A DNA stretch of 64,000 nt from Trema orientale (taxonomy: Eukaryota; Streptophyta; Magnoliopsida; Rosales; Cannabaceae), in assembly GCA_002914845.1 (NCBI GenBank), contig JXTC01000023.1, positions 290,133 through 354,132 on the forward strand, given 5' to 3'. The position numbers and the translations under genes were made by a program. Below, piece after piece: positions 48,462 to 62,440 of the stretch; position 1 is the first letter of the stretch; every line of letters begins with the position of its first letter. The notes under the pieces are model-generated. The model saw only the letters and a list, made by a program, of their open reading frames with translations, was not told the DNA's origin and ran no database searches.

Positions 48462-48469
48462 TATAAAAT

Positions 48470-49232
48470 GCATAATAGAGCCATAATCTTGACTTATATA
48501 TACTTTAACTTTTGGAATTTAGTCCCTAAAAAAAACTTTTAAGTATTATAAAAACATCTAAGAATATAAAAACAAGAATTATTGAAGAAACAATTGAACA
48601 AATTTTTTTTTTGTTAATTTTAATACAAATGAGAGAAAAATTGATAAACAAAAGAACGAAACGTTAATTTAGTTATTATTAAATAAAATTACAAAGAAGT
48701 TTCACACAAAAGGAAAAAAAAACCCTTCAAAAAGGGGGAAAAAAGAAGAAGTATAAGCTTCATTGCTTAGACAAGAAGATAAATCTTCCATATAAAAACT
48801 TCCCATATAGATAAAAATACAAACTTAACAACTAATTTGATTTTAATTAAAACTGTATACACCATATGTATATATATAAGTAACATGACTCAAGAAATTA
48901 TTTAATTTAATTTTGTCTTCATTTTTCTATTTTTATGGAGGTTTGGAATGTTGTGAAATTAAGAATAAGAAAAGAATTTACAAATTCCATTTATTTTCTT
49001 CTCAATTTTGATTTCAAAAATTGAATAAAGAATAGAAATTTAAACTTTAAATTGGTCCTAACTGAATGAATAAAAATGTAATTTTATATCTTATATAAGG
49101 GGCATTGTTGAAAGAAAAATAATTATAGCGGGGCAAATTAAAAATTCACAAAACTTTTACACGTAATATAAAAAAATGAAAAATTTAAGTGGGGGCATGG
49201 CCCCAACTTGCCCCCCCTTTCCCTCCGCCCCT
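48470..49232. other. AT-rich stretch ending in a GC-rich repeat terminus
   Basis: No gene seen. At 49190-49232 the text gggggcatggccccaac...ccctccgcccctg resembles the ends of common plant transposons (ggggcggag... in reverse complement), so an old element may end here. The family is not resolved. Confidence 0.35.
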
Positions 49233-49581
49233 GATGGTATATTTTCTTTGATTGCTGTTCTATTCCTAACACATTTCATATATTGTATTGCTTTTTCCAG
49301 TGATCTTTACTTGTTTCCAATTTTGTTCCCATAATAGGCACTAGCGACACCTCTAATATATTTCCATCTTAATTTCTTGAGCACTATAAGTTATAACGGC
49401 CAGCTCTCTAATAAATTTCGTCTTATATAACTATGAAAGAAACTCCCTTTTGTAGTCGTTGATCACTTCCTCATTAGTAATTACAATCATCTCTAATATA
49501 CTAAAATTTAAGATTTGAATCTCATAACTCCTTAATTTATTTATTTTTTTCTTTAATATTTTGGCCAATAAGAGTAACTCT

Positions 49582-49778
49582 AATTGTTCATGATTTCGTC
49601 AACTGGGGCTAACTCAGTTGGTCCAAGGTTTGAGGGTTGTGTGTGTGTTTAGGGGGGTCAGGGGTTCAAACCTTGGTAATGTGTGTGTGTGTCATTTTCT
49701 TTTAATTTGTAGTAAGTCGTGGTCATTAGTTAAGCCCCACTTTTTAAAAAAAAAAAAAAAAAATTGTTCATGATTTCG
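49582..49778 (+). mobile_element. SINE, family B copy 2
   Basis: The body, 49599-49761, has a tRNA-like head (ggggctaactcagttggt), a box B (ggggttcaaacct) and a tail of about 18 A. It is flanked by a perfect 17-bp target-site duplication, aattgttcatgatttcg, at 49582-49598 and 49762-49778. The clean duplication points to a fairly recent insertion. A tgtgtgtg microsatellite lies between the boxes and after box B. Confidence 0.93.
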
Positions 49779-52015
49779 AAATAATATTTAGGCTGCCAAT
49801 TTATTAATTAACAAGACGTGCACATAACAAAGTCAGCCAAGCTAAAAATAAAACTTTCAAATTTCTATAAAATGTCGGTAAAAGGATCATATTCAATGCC
49901 CAACTTTTGATTTTTTCCCCCCTAACAATTGAACCCTATAGAAGTTTCTCCTAACAGTTACAATTAAATATTATTTTGTTTTAAAAAAAATTGTTGAAAC
50001 TTTCTTTTTTCTCTTTGCTGGTAGTAACTGTTACATATTAATTGGTGAAGTTGTGGACGTAACTGTAGCAAGCACGTATTTCTTTATGTGATGTAACCTT
50101 TGCTTAAATTAATGAGTACCATTCATATAGAAATTGCTGACTGAGACAATTAACATACATACTTGTTTGTCTATTGTGACTATATATTATTCTAAGTTCT
50201 CTTAATGTTAAGTGTGTTATTTTTATTTTCCATTTTTTGACAAGGAGTTGAGGAAGGTGTGTGGGGTTATGTATAATTCTCCATTCCTCACGTAATATTG
50301 CTTTCTTAAATGCCTAATTAAAGTTGTACTAAACGTTCACTATACATACATCTATAGTTTTTTATGAGCCATGAGAATTAAATTAGTCTGAGCTTAGAGC
50401 ACTTATTGCACTCTATATTGGTTTTAACTAGTTTACAAATTAAAAATTAAAGTCAGTTCTAACTTAATTTTCTTTGGCACTAATTCCAGGACTAGCCAAA
50501 CCAGATTAAACTAGTCGTTTAATCTGTAACCTCACATGAAGCCTTATTTAACTCAAGAAATTGACCAAATTAACTCTTTCAACCCCAAGTTAGCACAAGA
50601 ATCCATCAACTAGGCATAATGATATATAGTAACCTCTTAGAAAAAATTTCTCTCTATATCTTTGTATCTATCACTCTTTGTCTGTTTGAGGTAGATAGAC
50701 ACCTAATATCTTACTTAAAAACAGCTAATGATACTTAAAAATGGCATAATAGAAGGACCGGGGCTTTGTTACAAAGCTCAATTTGTTTTTCTTTAATCGT
50801 GACTTATTATGCACATGTGATTATTATCGCCAACTTTGTGCTGCATTGATCTGACACATGATGCTGATCATATATTAATTGTATTATTTTGGTTGAGTAT
50901 NAAAAAAAAAAGAAAAAAGAACAGTTAAGAAAAATATTCGTTACTCTATCTTTACAGTCCTACCAAATTAATAACCAACTTGGCACTTTGGATTTAACAA
51001 ATGTTTGGGAACCCCAGAACATGTCTAATAGATGTGAGCAACTAATTTTGCACTACCCAAGTAAAGCATATAATTAATGAAATTCAATATAAAAACGTTA
51101 CAATAAAACGAATACATATTCAAACATTAAATATAATAATATAACATAAGCTAGCTAGCTAGCTAATAACAGATATAATCAGCACTAGAAAAATTGACAT
51201 ATATAGCAGTGGAGTCAATGATTTTTAGAATATTCTATGCTGCATTCTAAGGTATGTGGGCCATCAAGCAGTGGATAATTTACAGATATTGCTTAGGTGT
51301 AGTGATCAGTAGGCTAGTAGTAACTAACAGGAGGGTGGACCAAAGCAAAGAAAATGACAAAAAAATATAGCCAAGGCCAAAGTAGAGGCATTTTAAAAAA
51401 AAAAGTGACTATCTTTGTTATGTTAAAAAGAGAAAAAGGACAAGAGGTGGATTCATGTGGGAATTGCAGTAAACTCACTGCCTTTCTCTCTACTTTTTAG
51501 TGTATTCTTGTCACTTACATTAGAGAGAGAAAGAAAAGAAAGAAAGCAGCTGGCTTTCTTGTAATTGAAACAATGGAACACTTTTTTTTTCTTTTTTTAG
51601 ATTATTCTTTTCTTTTAGCTAAAATGAAAGAATGAATGAAACTAACACAATTGGAAAGAAACCCAAAAGAAAAGCATCAATTAAAAAGGATGCCCCATCA
51701 TGCACTTTTCATGAATCGGACTAATTAACCCTTTCATAACAACACAATTAAATTGCATGTAACAACAATTGCTCAAGAATAAGACCTCATCAATTAAAAG
51801 AATTAAATTAATGAATCTTCTTATAACTTTGCATTTGCGAAAAAAAAAAAAATTTGTCAAAATAAAATTAAAAAATCTTTACGGTATAGTGATTCACATC
51901 TTGATGACTTGGAGATCAATCGTGGGACATAATAAACGTTTGATGAAAAACAAAAAAAAAAAAAATTTAGAAATTGAAAAAAAAAAATTTGTAACCTCTC
52001 TTTTTTCTTCTTTTC
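49779..52015. other. Intergenic downstream of the ZAT5-like gene
   Basis: AT-rich, with a single unresolved base at 50901. A tagctagctagctag run lies near 51150. The last few hundred bases should hold the 3' UTR of the zinc-finger gene. I see no other gene. Confidence 0.5.
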
Positions 52016-52605
52016 TTAGTAATGACAATCCACCAAAGCCGGGGCGGAGAAGACGAGAGTCGACGATTGTTGTTGCTTCTGTTGTTGTTGTTGCTGTTGT
52101 TGCTTCGCAACGAACCCGAATTTCGGCTCCCGTTGATCGTCTTCGGGAGCCGGAAGATTGAGATCCAAATCCAACGACAAAACGTTTCTTGTTTTGTTCG
52201 CTTGCTGTTGCTGTTGATGATGGTGGTGGTGATGACGTTGATTATGATTATGATTATGATTATGATTATGATGATCATGATCATTATCATTAGGCTGATG
52301 ATCCAACGCCATCAATTGAGTAGTAGCAGCAGCAGTAGTATTAGTATTAGTAGTAGTAGTAGTCAACGACAAAGCCGTACTTGTCGTTGTTGTCCCAACG
52401 GACGCCCGGTGCCGCCTCATGTGGCCGCCCAACGCTTGGCCGGAGGTGAACTCGGCGCCGCAAATCGAGCACTCGTGGACCTTATTCGCCTTGTTGATGA
52501 AATTAGCACTACCTCCGTACAAATTAGTACTACTCCTGTTGTTGCTCAGCTGAAGAGAAAGCGCCGTTGACGAGATATTGTTGTAATTGTTCTTATTGTT
52601 GTAAC

Positions 52606-52636
<31 letters not shown>

Positions 52637-53317
52637 ATTGCTCAACGGCGTCTGATCTTCGTCGTCGGATGGCAATCCAAACAAGTGGTGATTCCTCTTA
52701 TTCTCGAGCACCACCGTCTGATCCGCCACGGCCGCCTTCGGCTTCTTGTGGCTCGCTCTGTGTCCGCCAAGCGCTTGGAAAGAAGGGAATGTTCGGTTAC
52801 AAGTCCTGCACTCGTAGACATAATACCCTCCGGCTGCGGCCTTAATATTATTGCCTGGTGCGCCGGGCGCCTGCGTCGTTTCTAGGAATTTCCGGCTGTT
52901 GTGCTTGGTGTAAGCCCCGACGCCGCCGCCACCGCCATCTTCGGCCACGGCGGCAGCGGCGGCATCAGGAGGAGGCGACAGCTGTTTCGGAGGTGTTGGC
53001 GATCGCCTTGAATGGCCTTGCGCGAGCAGAATCAGGCAATTGGCCATGTCCTGATCCTCCTCTTCCGTGCTGTCCCGAATCTCGGCTGATGTGGCGGGAG
53101 ACGGCGAGTTGGCGTTTCGGTTATTATTGTTATTGTCGTTGTTATCGTCGTTGTCGCTGCCACCGGAGCCGTTTCCGGTGGAGGAATTAGTGGGGAGGGC
53201 GGCGAAAGGGAGCGGCGATTGCGGCCTTTGGCGCTTTGTCCGCTTGCCCTTATTGACGACGAGGCCGGTTTGTTCTTTGGAGACTGTGGTGACTTCCTCT
53301 TGAGCTGTAGCTTCCAT
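52016..53317 (-). CDS. ZAT5: ZAT5-like Q-type C2H2 zinc-finger repressor
   Basis: Intronless, 433 residues, on the minus strand. It has a basic nuclear signal/B-box (KGKRTKRQRP, 23-32), an L-box-like EEEDQDMANCLILLA (85-99), two plant-specific C2H2 fingers each with QALGGH (C170/C173/H186/H190 and C283/C286/H299/H303), and an EAR repression motif LDLDLNL (382-388). This is the C1-2i subclass, and the N-terminal KGKRTKRQRP plus the L-box point to ZAT5. Members act in the nucleus as stress- and wound-responsive repressors, recruiting TOPLESS-type corepressors through EAR. Unusual: long runs of Asn (227-237), His-Asn alternation (349-359), six His, Gln runs (368-372, 406-417), Ala and Gly. The start is the first ATG after a TATA box and CT-rich leader. 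Confidence 0.95.
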
Positions 53318-53410
53318 GGTAATCTCCCACAGGCCACCAGCCAGAGAAAGAGAGAGAAGATTATGGAAGGGTAGAGAGGAAGCAAGGAGGAGGAGGACTA
53401 TGTGGGGTTT

Positions 53411-53414
53411 GGTT

Positions 53415-53453
<39 letters not shown>

Positions 53454-53455
53454 GA
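53411..53455 (-). promoter_or_regulatory. TATA region and (TA)n(GA)n of the ZAT5-like promoter
   Basis: On the minus strand a CT repeat runs into a TA repeat ending tatatataaacc, about 95 bp upstream of the ATG. The TATA box is thus the end of a microsatellite, and repeat length could alter TATA spacing. Transcription would start near 53385. Confidence 0.6.
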
Positions 53456-53459
53456 GGGG

Positions 53460-56072
53460 AGTGAATTGTATTAGTTTAGATTGTGGAGTCAAAAGGAGAC
53501 CCAATAGAACAGTAACTGTGAATTAGTCCTCTTTCCCATTAATCTTTCTTTAGTTTCTAACCACTGATCAAATGGTATTTATATTTATAGTACACTCTAG
53601 TTGGAATGAGATAATCTGTGTTGTATATTTAGTGGTTTTTTTTATTGGGTCTTTTAGAATACTTATTTTTCTTTTTTGGAGAGAAAGTGATTGAGTTTTA
53701 GTAAATTGAGTTAGGAACACACAAATTAAGCAAAAGAAATTGATAAGTAAAAACAAATAACGGAAAAGTGGCAAAATTAGATGGAGGAATATAGGGGAAA
53801 AAAAAAAAACAAATTAAAAAAAAGAGGTAAAGAGTAATTAGATCAAGGGAAGAGATTGTTAAAAGCTATAAGGTCCGTTTCACACTCTCTTTCTCACACT
53901 TTGCCAACGCACTATTCACGAAATGAAAACAACCCCATCCATCTAATTTTGCTTATATATAATGGGTGCACGTTATCAGCGTGCTACGTTCACTTTCACT
54001 TACCATTTCATATGTAAAACCCCTATTTGTCACCCTATTTCTTCGTGACATATATGGTCTTCTATAACATTTTTAGAAGAGAACATCACAATTTCTCTCC
54101 TCTCATAGCAAGAAATTTTTAATGTTATAGGTTATTTTTTTTATAATACTAATACTAATTATATATTAAAGTCTATTATTGTATGATAAAGGAAGGTACA
54201 GATGTCACTAGCACCGTCTGATTAAGCATAGTATTGGTATTGAGTAGCTGAAATTGTAGAATTGCCTCCACATGGGTCACCTACAGTATATGACTAGTTG
54301 CATATTATCAGTCTATTTAAATTAGTGTACACTTAAAACGATTTAATATACACATATATATATATATAGGTGTTTCTTTAACGAAATACTTTGGTTTCTA
54401 AGTCATTCTTTCTAATAGAAGGCGAGTAATGAAGTCATTATTTATTCTTGTTCAGTCCAAATAAACCTTGATATAAAATGTTCTCTCCTATACATTAATA
54501 ATCCAAGGAAAAAAATTATTAAAATAACCTTTAGCTAATGCATAGTATATAGATGTTTTGTATTTTACACATATATGGAATTACCCTAACGTAGCTTTAG
54601 CTATTTACATGTGTATTTCTTGAACCAGCTTCATTAATGTAGACTGAAATATAAAATCGAAATTTCCTCTTTAGTATTTTTTATTTTTTATTTTCTTACT
54701 TTTGTTACAAAGGTTCCCTAAAACACAAGGAGATGAAAAACGCCATAGAATAGGGGAAAGGAATATAATTAAGGATGATATGGAGGGAGATATAGCATGT
54801 TCTTTCTTGTGATGGTTAGAGAACTTTCCAAAGGCGCGTGTCAGTTAACAGTTCCACAGTGAACTTACACGTATTCTCGAAGAAAAGACACTGCAAAAGT
54901 ACAGCCTCATACACATGTGTATATACTAATATTATATAATATATATGTATTTATAATTTTTTTTATGTATTAATATTCTAGGGAGAGAAAATGAGATAGA
55001 GAGAGAGGTGCAGATTAAGGGGGGTGTGAAGGCAAGCAAGCAAAAGGCCATTACTTTGCCTCAACGATTTGTGTAAGAGATGATTGGAGTGCAAGCCTGG
55101 AACCACGGAATCTGCGGTGCTCCCCCCAGTCCCCCACTTCCCACTCCTTCTATATTTCTCTCTCTTTTCTTCCTTTTTTTTATTCTCTCTCTTCCCCTCT
55201 CTCATTATATTATATATATATATATTGGTTATAAATATATATATTATTTCATGTTGTCATGCTTGCATGACCACCCATTGCATGGATTTCTTGTACAGTC
55301 TCCTATATTTTTGCTTTCTCACTTCAAGAATTGGCCAAATAATTATCTTATTTAGGGATATAGACTTTTTGTCCCTTTTATTTTATTTTATTTTTTCTTT
55401 AGTGTTCGGAATTTCACAGCTTGCACACTAAAATAGAAGTACTACTCCTACTTTTAAGGATTTTCTTTCTTAATTTCTCTCCTATATATAATTTATTAAT
55501 TAGTAAACATTTGCCCTTTTCTTTTAGCTAATCCCACTAAATTCAGCAATAAAATAAGATGATCTCCAAAATAACTAGCTAACTAGTGGTTAATTTATAA
55601 TATCTAACTAATAGTGCTAAAATCAGAATTTCAGAAACGTTATGTGTAATATTTGTAGTATTGTTGAATCTGTACAACTATATAACCTTTTGCCATCAAT
55701 GTCATGAAGAGTTTCTGTAGAATTTGTATGCGAAATAATTGTGATGCTGAAACGGGCAGTACAATAATAAGTATGTGAAGCTTTTTACACCACCAAATTC
55801 ATAGCATTCTATTGGTTCATTACCTTGTTATCCATTATCCTCCGTTAGTCAGTCTCCGAAACAACTTTTTTTTAAACTATTGTATATACACACTTATGTT
55901 TACTCTCTTGTTATATATATTGGTTGCCAATTTAATAGGTACTTTTTTTTATCTATGTGTAGAAATTTTTTTTAGCCGTTGGATCATCATCTAATGATAA
56001 TTCAACGATTATAATGAGGTGCATGAAAAGACGTACATTATTAATACTATTTCTCACTCCTACTTTTTACTA
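53460..56072. other. Upstream region of ZAT5-like gene, no other gene seen
   Basis: AT-rich. A small inverted pair gcacgttatcagcgtgc lies at about 53967-53983. Open frames at 54978-55431 overlap on both strands in a CT/GA-rich segment and have no domain. A long non-coding transcript cannot be excluded. Confidence 0.45.
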
Positions 56073-56274
56073 TAAGAAAATGAGTAATGCTATGGGGCAC
56101 CTGTGGTGCCCAGTACCACAGTGATGTGTCAGTTTGTCACTGGATGATTTAATTAATAAACTGGGTCCTACGTAGGCCCCACTTAAATTATAATTATGAT
56201 TAGCCAGTGACAAACTGACACATCACTGTGGTGCTCAGCACCACAGGTGCCCTATAGCATTACTCTAAGAAAAT
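56073..56274. mobile_element. Foldback MITE with 9-bp target duplication
   Basis: The body, 56082-56265 (184 bp), has terminal inverted repeats of about 60 bp (gagtaatgctatggggcacc... at both ends in inverse sense) and a short AT-rich centre. The flanks are a perfect 9-bp direct repeat, taagaaaat, at 56073-56081 and 56266-56274. Nine-base duplications are typical of Mutator-like elements. No coding capacity. Confidence 0.9.
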
Positions 56275-58199
56275 ATGCATGATAAATTTTCGTTGGCTAA
56301 AACGATATTTATGTATAGGTAAAAATAAAAAAATACCTACTGAATTGGTGCTCATATATTTATTTATATACATGATATATATATACACACACAGTGATAA
56401 AGCTGTCTATTCTAATCCTTCAGATATTCAATTTCAGTTTCACCAAATTTTACTACACAATAAGTTAGGACCATCCTAGAATTTTATAGATCTCGAGTGA
56501 AATCCATTGCCATTTTAAAGAAAATGTACGTATAAGTATAAAGTGTGTACGTACTATATATAGTTAATTGAGTTCGGCTAAGAAAAAGGGGTTCCCCTAA
56601 TAACCACTCATTTTATGTACTTAGAACCAGGCCACTACATTAGGTCTCACCAATCTGCCACTAAAAAGGTTATTTCCATCTCTAATGAAAATGCATGCTA
56701 TTCATAAGTACTTCTCATATGTGGTTGCTATATATCATATATGTAGTACTCTAAAAAAAGATTATAGTTGGCTTCATTTCTACGTGATGAAATTTATTTA
56801 TACCAGTTGTACCGATCTGATATAATTAGTTAGATCTTGACTTTCTTTTGAGTTCTCAATTGTTCATGTATAAACCTCAATTTCAAAATAACCATTGGTG
56901 AGGAGCTTCTATATTTTGAAGTTTGTGATCACATTTTTTCTGATATTAGGATGATCCTATCAACACTACAAAAAGAAAGACCTCGATTTAAGGTTTTCTC
57001 GATCAATCAAATAGTTTTTTTTGAGACCAGTTATGCAATTTGTTCTTTTTGTCCCTTAGTTCCTTTCTTTCGGTTTCATGCTAAAACCACCCCCCGGGCA
57101 AAAAAAAGGATGAAGTAAGTTTTCATGTGGTATAATATTGTGTCCTTTAGTCTAATTTGTGACTTTGACATATAAATTTGTTAAGTTAGAAATCATCCCT
57201 CATTGAATACCTAGCTTATCAATAATTTCTTGTAACATCTACGTGGCAGACAAGTTTCATACAGTATTTGTGAACCCGTGGGTCAAGATAAAGTAATTTC
57301 CTTCTCATAGTGAAAGAACATAAAACCAATCAAAAACACAAAGCTTCTGGGCATTTTATAACATAGGAAATTGGATAAGTATCTTTGCGAATGTTACACG
57401 ATGCCTTATTATGTATGTTTTATTGTTGTCTCCAATCATTCAATTCATGTGCCGTACGTTGACCCTGCCTTATATACAATTTGTCATTAATTAATTAAGC
57501 ATATGTAGCAAATAGGCTATTACAAATAATAGTATGTTTATTTGATAATCAAATTCACCTAAAGTGCGGGATTATAAGCTCAAAGCCAATCATTGAGGTT
57601 CTCTACTCTTGGTTGGACGGTTCGTATAGATGACAAATGTCAAAGATCAAATTAGCTAAATTCTTTTAAGATGACGATAATTATGTTGAGATATATCTCA
57701 ATATACAACTGTGGAATTTTATAATTGATTCAGGTTACTATGGAATATTTGAAATCAACAAGTTATAATTATCAAGGACAAAATTAATAATTGTTAAAAT
57801 CACTATGTTCATCGTTTAATTAGTGATGAACAAATTATATGCTACTATTTCTTTTCGGTAGTTATAAACTAAAGTTTGTTCAATATAAACTTTTTGCCCT
57901 TTTCTTTTCAAGTGGTTCTGTTGAAAAAGGGGAAAAGTCGATAAAATATCAGCAGCTACTCTGTACAGTCAGCTATTATAATTTATATTTATTTATCAAC
58001 TAGCTAAGGGTGTTCCTAGCTCTTTTATAATTCGTATATATCTTATCTTATATTTCAATGGGTCAGTTGGAAAAGGGACAAAGTTGTCCATGAAAAAAGG
58101 AAAACCAAAAGCTAGAAACCAAAAAAAGTAAAGAAAACTGAAAAATTTCCAGCTTTATCTTGCTGAATTTGGAATTTATAGATATATATATGGAGGATT

Positions 58200-58395
58200 T
58201 CTCAATGGTTACAATTTTTTTGTAACCATGGATGGGTACTTAAGAAAATAGTGATGGCATTAAAATTTTTTGGCCAGCATTAAATGTTTTTGGCCAACCA
58301 CCAAACTAACCACCACCGTAAGATATAGATCTAACGGCTTAAACCATTGTAACCATCTATGGGTAAATATTATTGTAACCATTTAAACCAAACCC
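58200..58395. mobile_element. Possible MITE with tggttacaa ends
   Basis: caatggttacaa...ttgtaaccatggatgggta near 58203-58240 is answered by ccattgtaaccatctatgggtaa...ttgtaaccatttaa near 58343-58386 in inverse sense, as in a decayed inverted-repeat element. The ends and target duplication are not clear. Confidence 0.5.
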
Positions 58396-60276
58396 ATATA
58401 TATATATATATGTATTTTTGTATATATTTGTCTATATACAGACATACATACAGCATATAATTTCACAAATTATTATTTGTTAGTGAGCTGTGCCCCAGTT
58501 GACTTACATTAGGATTAGCAAAAGGAAAGTCCATGCCACTACTACACTCGCATAATTCACAGATCCAAGTCAACAGTATTACCAAAACATGTACATATCT
58601 TATGTATTTATAAAGCTATGAATCCTACATATGATAATTTCTCAAATATCATTTAAGTGCCAAGTACTTGCTTGGTAATATTTTATTTTTTCTGTTTTTT
58701 ATTTTTAAAATAAAATAAATGATGAAGATTTTGTCATACAACATTTTGAGAAAACATTTTAACATTTCATTTCATGTTTAAAACAAAAATAATAAATGTT
58801 ATTGGCAGGTCCTAATTAATCTTCAATTTTGATTTATCATTTAAAGTAATAAAATTTATCACGTCTTTTTTTTTTTGAGAAGAAAATTTATCATATCTTA
58901 TCATCTCCAAATATTGCGCATGCATATACAAAAGTAACATAACATTTTTTCTTTTCTTTTATTTTCTGTTCTAGTATATAGTTAATTAAAATTTGATCCG
59001 CGTACTATAGCATGACGCATGCATAAGTGGTAGGTTGTTTAATTTTATAAATAATTTGGCAATTATGTCAATGGATGAATATGTGATATGGGCAAGTTCT
59101 TGGCGTGAGGAGCTATTTTTGGTGGGCGGATTGTGTGCGGCACGTAAGGATACCCAATGCCAATATATAGATATTAAACCAAAGTACCCCAAGAAAAAAA
59201 TGAAAAATAAAAAAGGTTTTGTATAAGGGGACCGTGGGAATTAATAAGAAGCAAAGGATATATCTTTTTCTCTTTTAGATCATGGGTTCCTCTTTCTTTA
59301 GGCCACCTCTCTAGCTATACGTACGTAGTACATCATAACCATGTTTTAGAGTATTTATCAATATTTATATATAGATATACATAATTTTAATGTGTAGGTA
59401 ACTATAGTGGAACCAACAAGAACTAGCTTGGAAGAAACTGCTAGGAAAGCATACACAATATAGTACGAACTATATATATATTACCGACTTTGAATAATAT
59501 TCTATATATTGAGGTTATATTATACTATTTGTTTCACAAGTCATCTGTATGAGAATGGAGACAGAGAGGTTTTGTAGCTTCTCAGCCACTCAATGGAGCA
59601 TGTTTTTTGCAACTAAGCAACCCAATACACTCAAATAAATTAATTGTATATGACTGACCTTAAACCTATTAATGTGTTATGTATATTGACGGTATCGATA
59701 AAGTCATACTATTTTTGTGTCATAATTTCTATGGAACATAATTCTTTAGTTTAAAAGAAAAAGAATGTAATTGACTATAAAATTAAGCAGCAGTTAAATT
59801 AATTTCTTAAAAACAGTTTAAATCAAAATTCTAGACCATGATGCATACTAATTATGCTTCTATATATATATTGGTTCGTTACGAAGGTAAATGGCACAAC
59901 CTGAATAAAATGGTTATTAGGATCATCTCCACCTAATTCCTATTGATTCGATGTATAGCTAATTAATTAAGATAAATTTCTATTCAAATGTAGATCCAAT
60001 AAAATGTCCATTTTTTTTTTTTAATTTGGCGAGATTATTACTTCCATCTATAGTCCCATGCATAAATATGTTTCTAAATCTCAAACTAATTACTGAATAT
60101 AATTATGCATCTTTTTCATGTATGGTATTTTCGAAGTGTGGAATTAATGGTTTGAACTGTTATCTCAAAGACTAGACTTTCTTCATCAATCATGTTCCTA
60201 TAGGTTTTATTTATAATAAATACCAATATTTGACATATATATTTTACCGCAACATCTTAATCTAATCAATAATGAA

Positions 60277-60324
<48 letters not shown>

Positions 60325-62440
60325 GCTGCTTAGTTAAGCTGACTTTATAAGTAATAAGAGTGAAGTGAGATAGATTATACAGTTCTGGAAGAAACCCAAA
60401 AAAAGAATGACAATATGGAAATTAAGGCATCACAAGTGGGGACCTTAACTGGAGTTTATATGTGACAAGATAAAATAAATGAGTAAATAAATATTAAGAA
60501 GCACGCTTAATATTTTCTCTAATCTTTTAATACTTTACATTTTACATCTTAATTTGTACATGACGGGCCGACATCCACAATCATTATCCGAAGCTGTACA
60601 AATCTAATATGAAATTAGTGTTCAATATATATATATAAATGATTTAGTAGTGATCATCAAGGACATTAACATCCCCACAGCACTGTCCTTCTCCCAATAG
60701 AGAATTTTTTTCGAAATATGAAATTAGTGTTGATTATGATATTTTTTTGATGTTTATTATTGTTTTCTAGCTCTTTTTTACACGGCTTGATCCCCGTGCT
60801 ATTAGACTGGTTGAGAATGTAATTTTGGTACAAGAATAGTGACAACAAGTACTATATGTATTGTATAAGATTATTCAACTGTTATTAATCAAACTATTGG
60901 AGATTTAATTGAAATTTTTTTTTCTCGCTCTCTAGGGAAAACGACCTAATGCCTACTCCATTCAAGGTTTCCACAAGGGATCTCATATTTTCTTTGTTAA
61001 TGAAGCCTATTTATTCTTTTTTTTTTCGGGTGGATAGAAACTTGATATATAATTGCTATGCTTAATGATTAAGTTGATCAGAAATACTATATAAATTTAC
61101 ATCTATCAGCAAGAGCAAACATTTGAAATACGCATATATGCAAAGCGCATTTCACCAATAAATTGATCAATGTAAAAGCGTTTTGATCGATTGCAATCAA
61201 ATGTCAATCAGTCTTAAAATTAATTTCCCAAATTAAGATATAAGTTCCTAATTTAGTCTGTTTAAATTTAATTCGTTTCATTTCCTTTTAACGGTGGCTT
61301 GGTTATGCATGCAGTTTATCGTTGTTTTAGTTTTAACTATATATACACGTGAAGTAAATAACTTCCAATCAAGACTAATCAATTAGTCAGGTGACCTAAA
61401 CGATAATGGTAGATGTCGACTATTATACAAGTTTAAATTAGTGTAATTTTTGAGTAAGCTTACCAATTATAAGAAGTAATCTTAGAATTTTTATTTTCTA
61501 AAACAATAATGCTATCAAGATTTTATGCGTACAACTCTATGATAAGATTAAATATATTATAACTAAAAATTCTTAAGAGAAGTATGCTTTAGTACTAATA
61601 TAATGGTGTACAACATATTTTAATTTTTTAAAGTCTATTTTGGCATTTGTTTGAACAACTTCTGGCGGTGACCACCATGATGTCATTGTTGATTTCTGAG
61701 AAAGGGACAACAAATTTGAAATGCTTGGGGGTCACTCTCATCCCCAAAGGTACTAGGCTAAATTCCATTTTTTTTTCATATATTTCTTTAAAAAGGCCAA
61801 AATCTCTTTTGTTTCGCACTTTCGCTCAAACACAAGCACTAATGCTGGATCACTAGTTCTTTTGTTAAAAGGGCTGGTTCATCCTATAAACACAATGACA
61901 CAACATGACTTGTTCACCGCATATAATTCAACACACTAATGCACAGGCGTGCGGAGTTTAATTTAGTTACAAGAGTCGTGATAATTAGGATCATCTTTCA
62001 ATAATGTTAGTCATAACAAGGAAGACAGGTTAAAGTTTTGTATATATTAGAAAAATTAACACCAAATAACTACTTTGGGTGATAAAGAACCTCTTTTCAA
62101 TAGTATTATTAAAAAATTAATTAAATAACTACAATCAACCAAGGTCGAACATATTTAATCATGATTAATAAATTTTTGGTGATAAACTTTAATTTTCACG
62201 TATGAAATTACTTAAATAACTATACTCGACTAATATTGAACTCACTCGATTATGGCCAAATATGTTCGACCACGGTCAAGCACAAATCTAGAGAACAAGT
62301 CACTTTCTAATATTGCACTTTATTATGGTCGAGTGTATTCAATTGAGGTCATTCATTTTCTACCTAAAGCTTTGTCTAGATATTCGATTACGATCAAACC
62401 TAGAAAAATACTATTTGTTAAAATATATTATATTCGAGGA
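58396..62440. other. Intergenic, no gene seen
   Basis: AT-rich with short tata runs. Open frames of 60-70 codons (e.g. 59035-59226, 61647-61856) lack domains and have paired antisense frames. No RNA gene was recognised. Confidence 0.5.
60279..60321. repeat. (GA)n microsatellite
   Basis: An uninterrupted GA dinucleotide run of about 42 bases. Confidence 0.95.

Noticed and set aside
52022-53303. Plus-strand and shifted frames rich in Cys, Leu or Arg over the zinc-finger gene
   Set aside because: They are shadows of the homopolymer-rich ZAT5-like gene on the minus strand.
54978-55431. Overlapping 75-115-codon frames near a CT/GA-rich block
   Set aside because: No recognisable domain, frames open on both strands, and composition explains them.
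56082-56265. Possible microRNA precursor (long near-perfect hairpin)
   Set aside because: Terminal inverted repeats with a 9-bp target duplication show a MITE, and no known plant miRNA sequence was recognised in it.
60279-60321. GAGA-type regulatory element
   Set aside because: A pure dinucleotide run far from any gene; microsatellite is the simpler reading.
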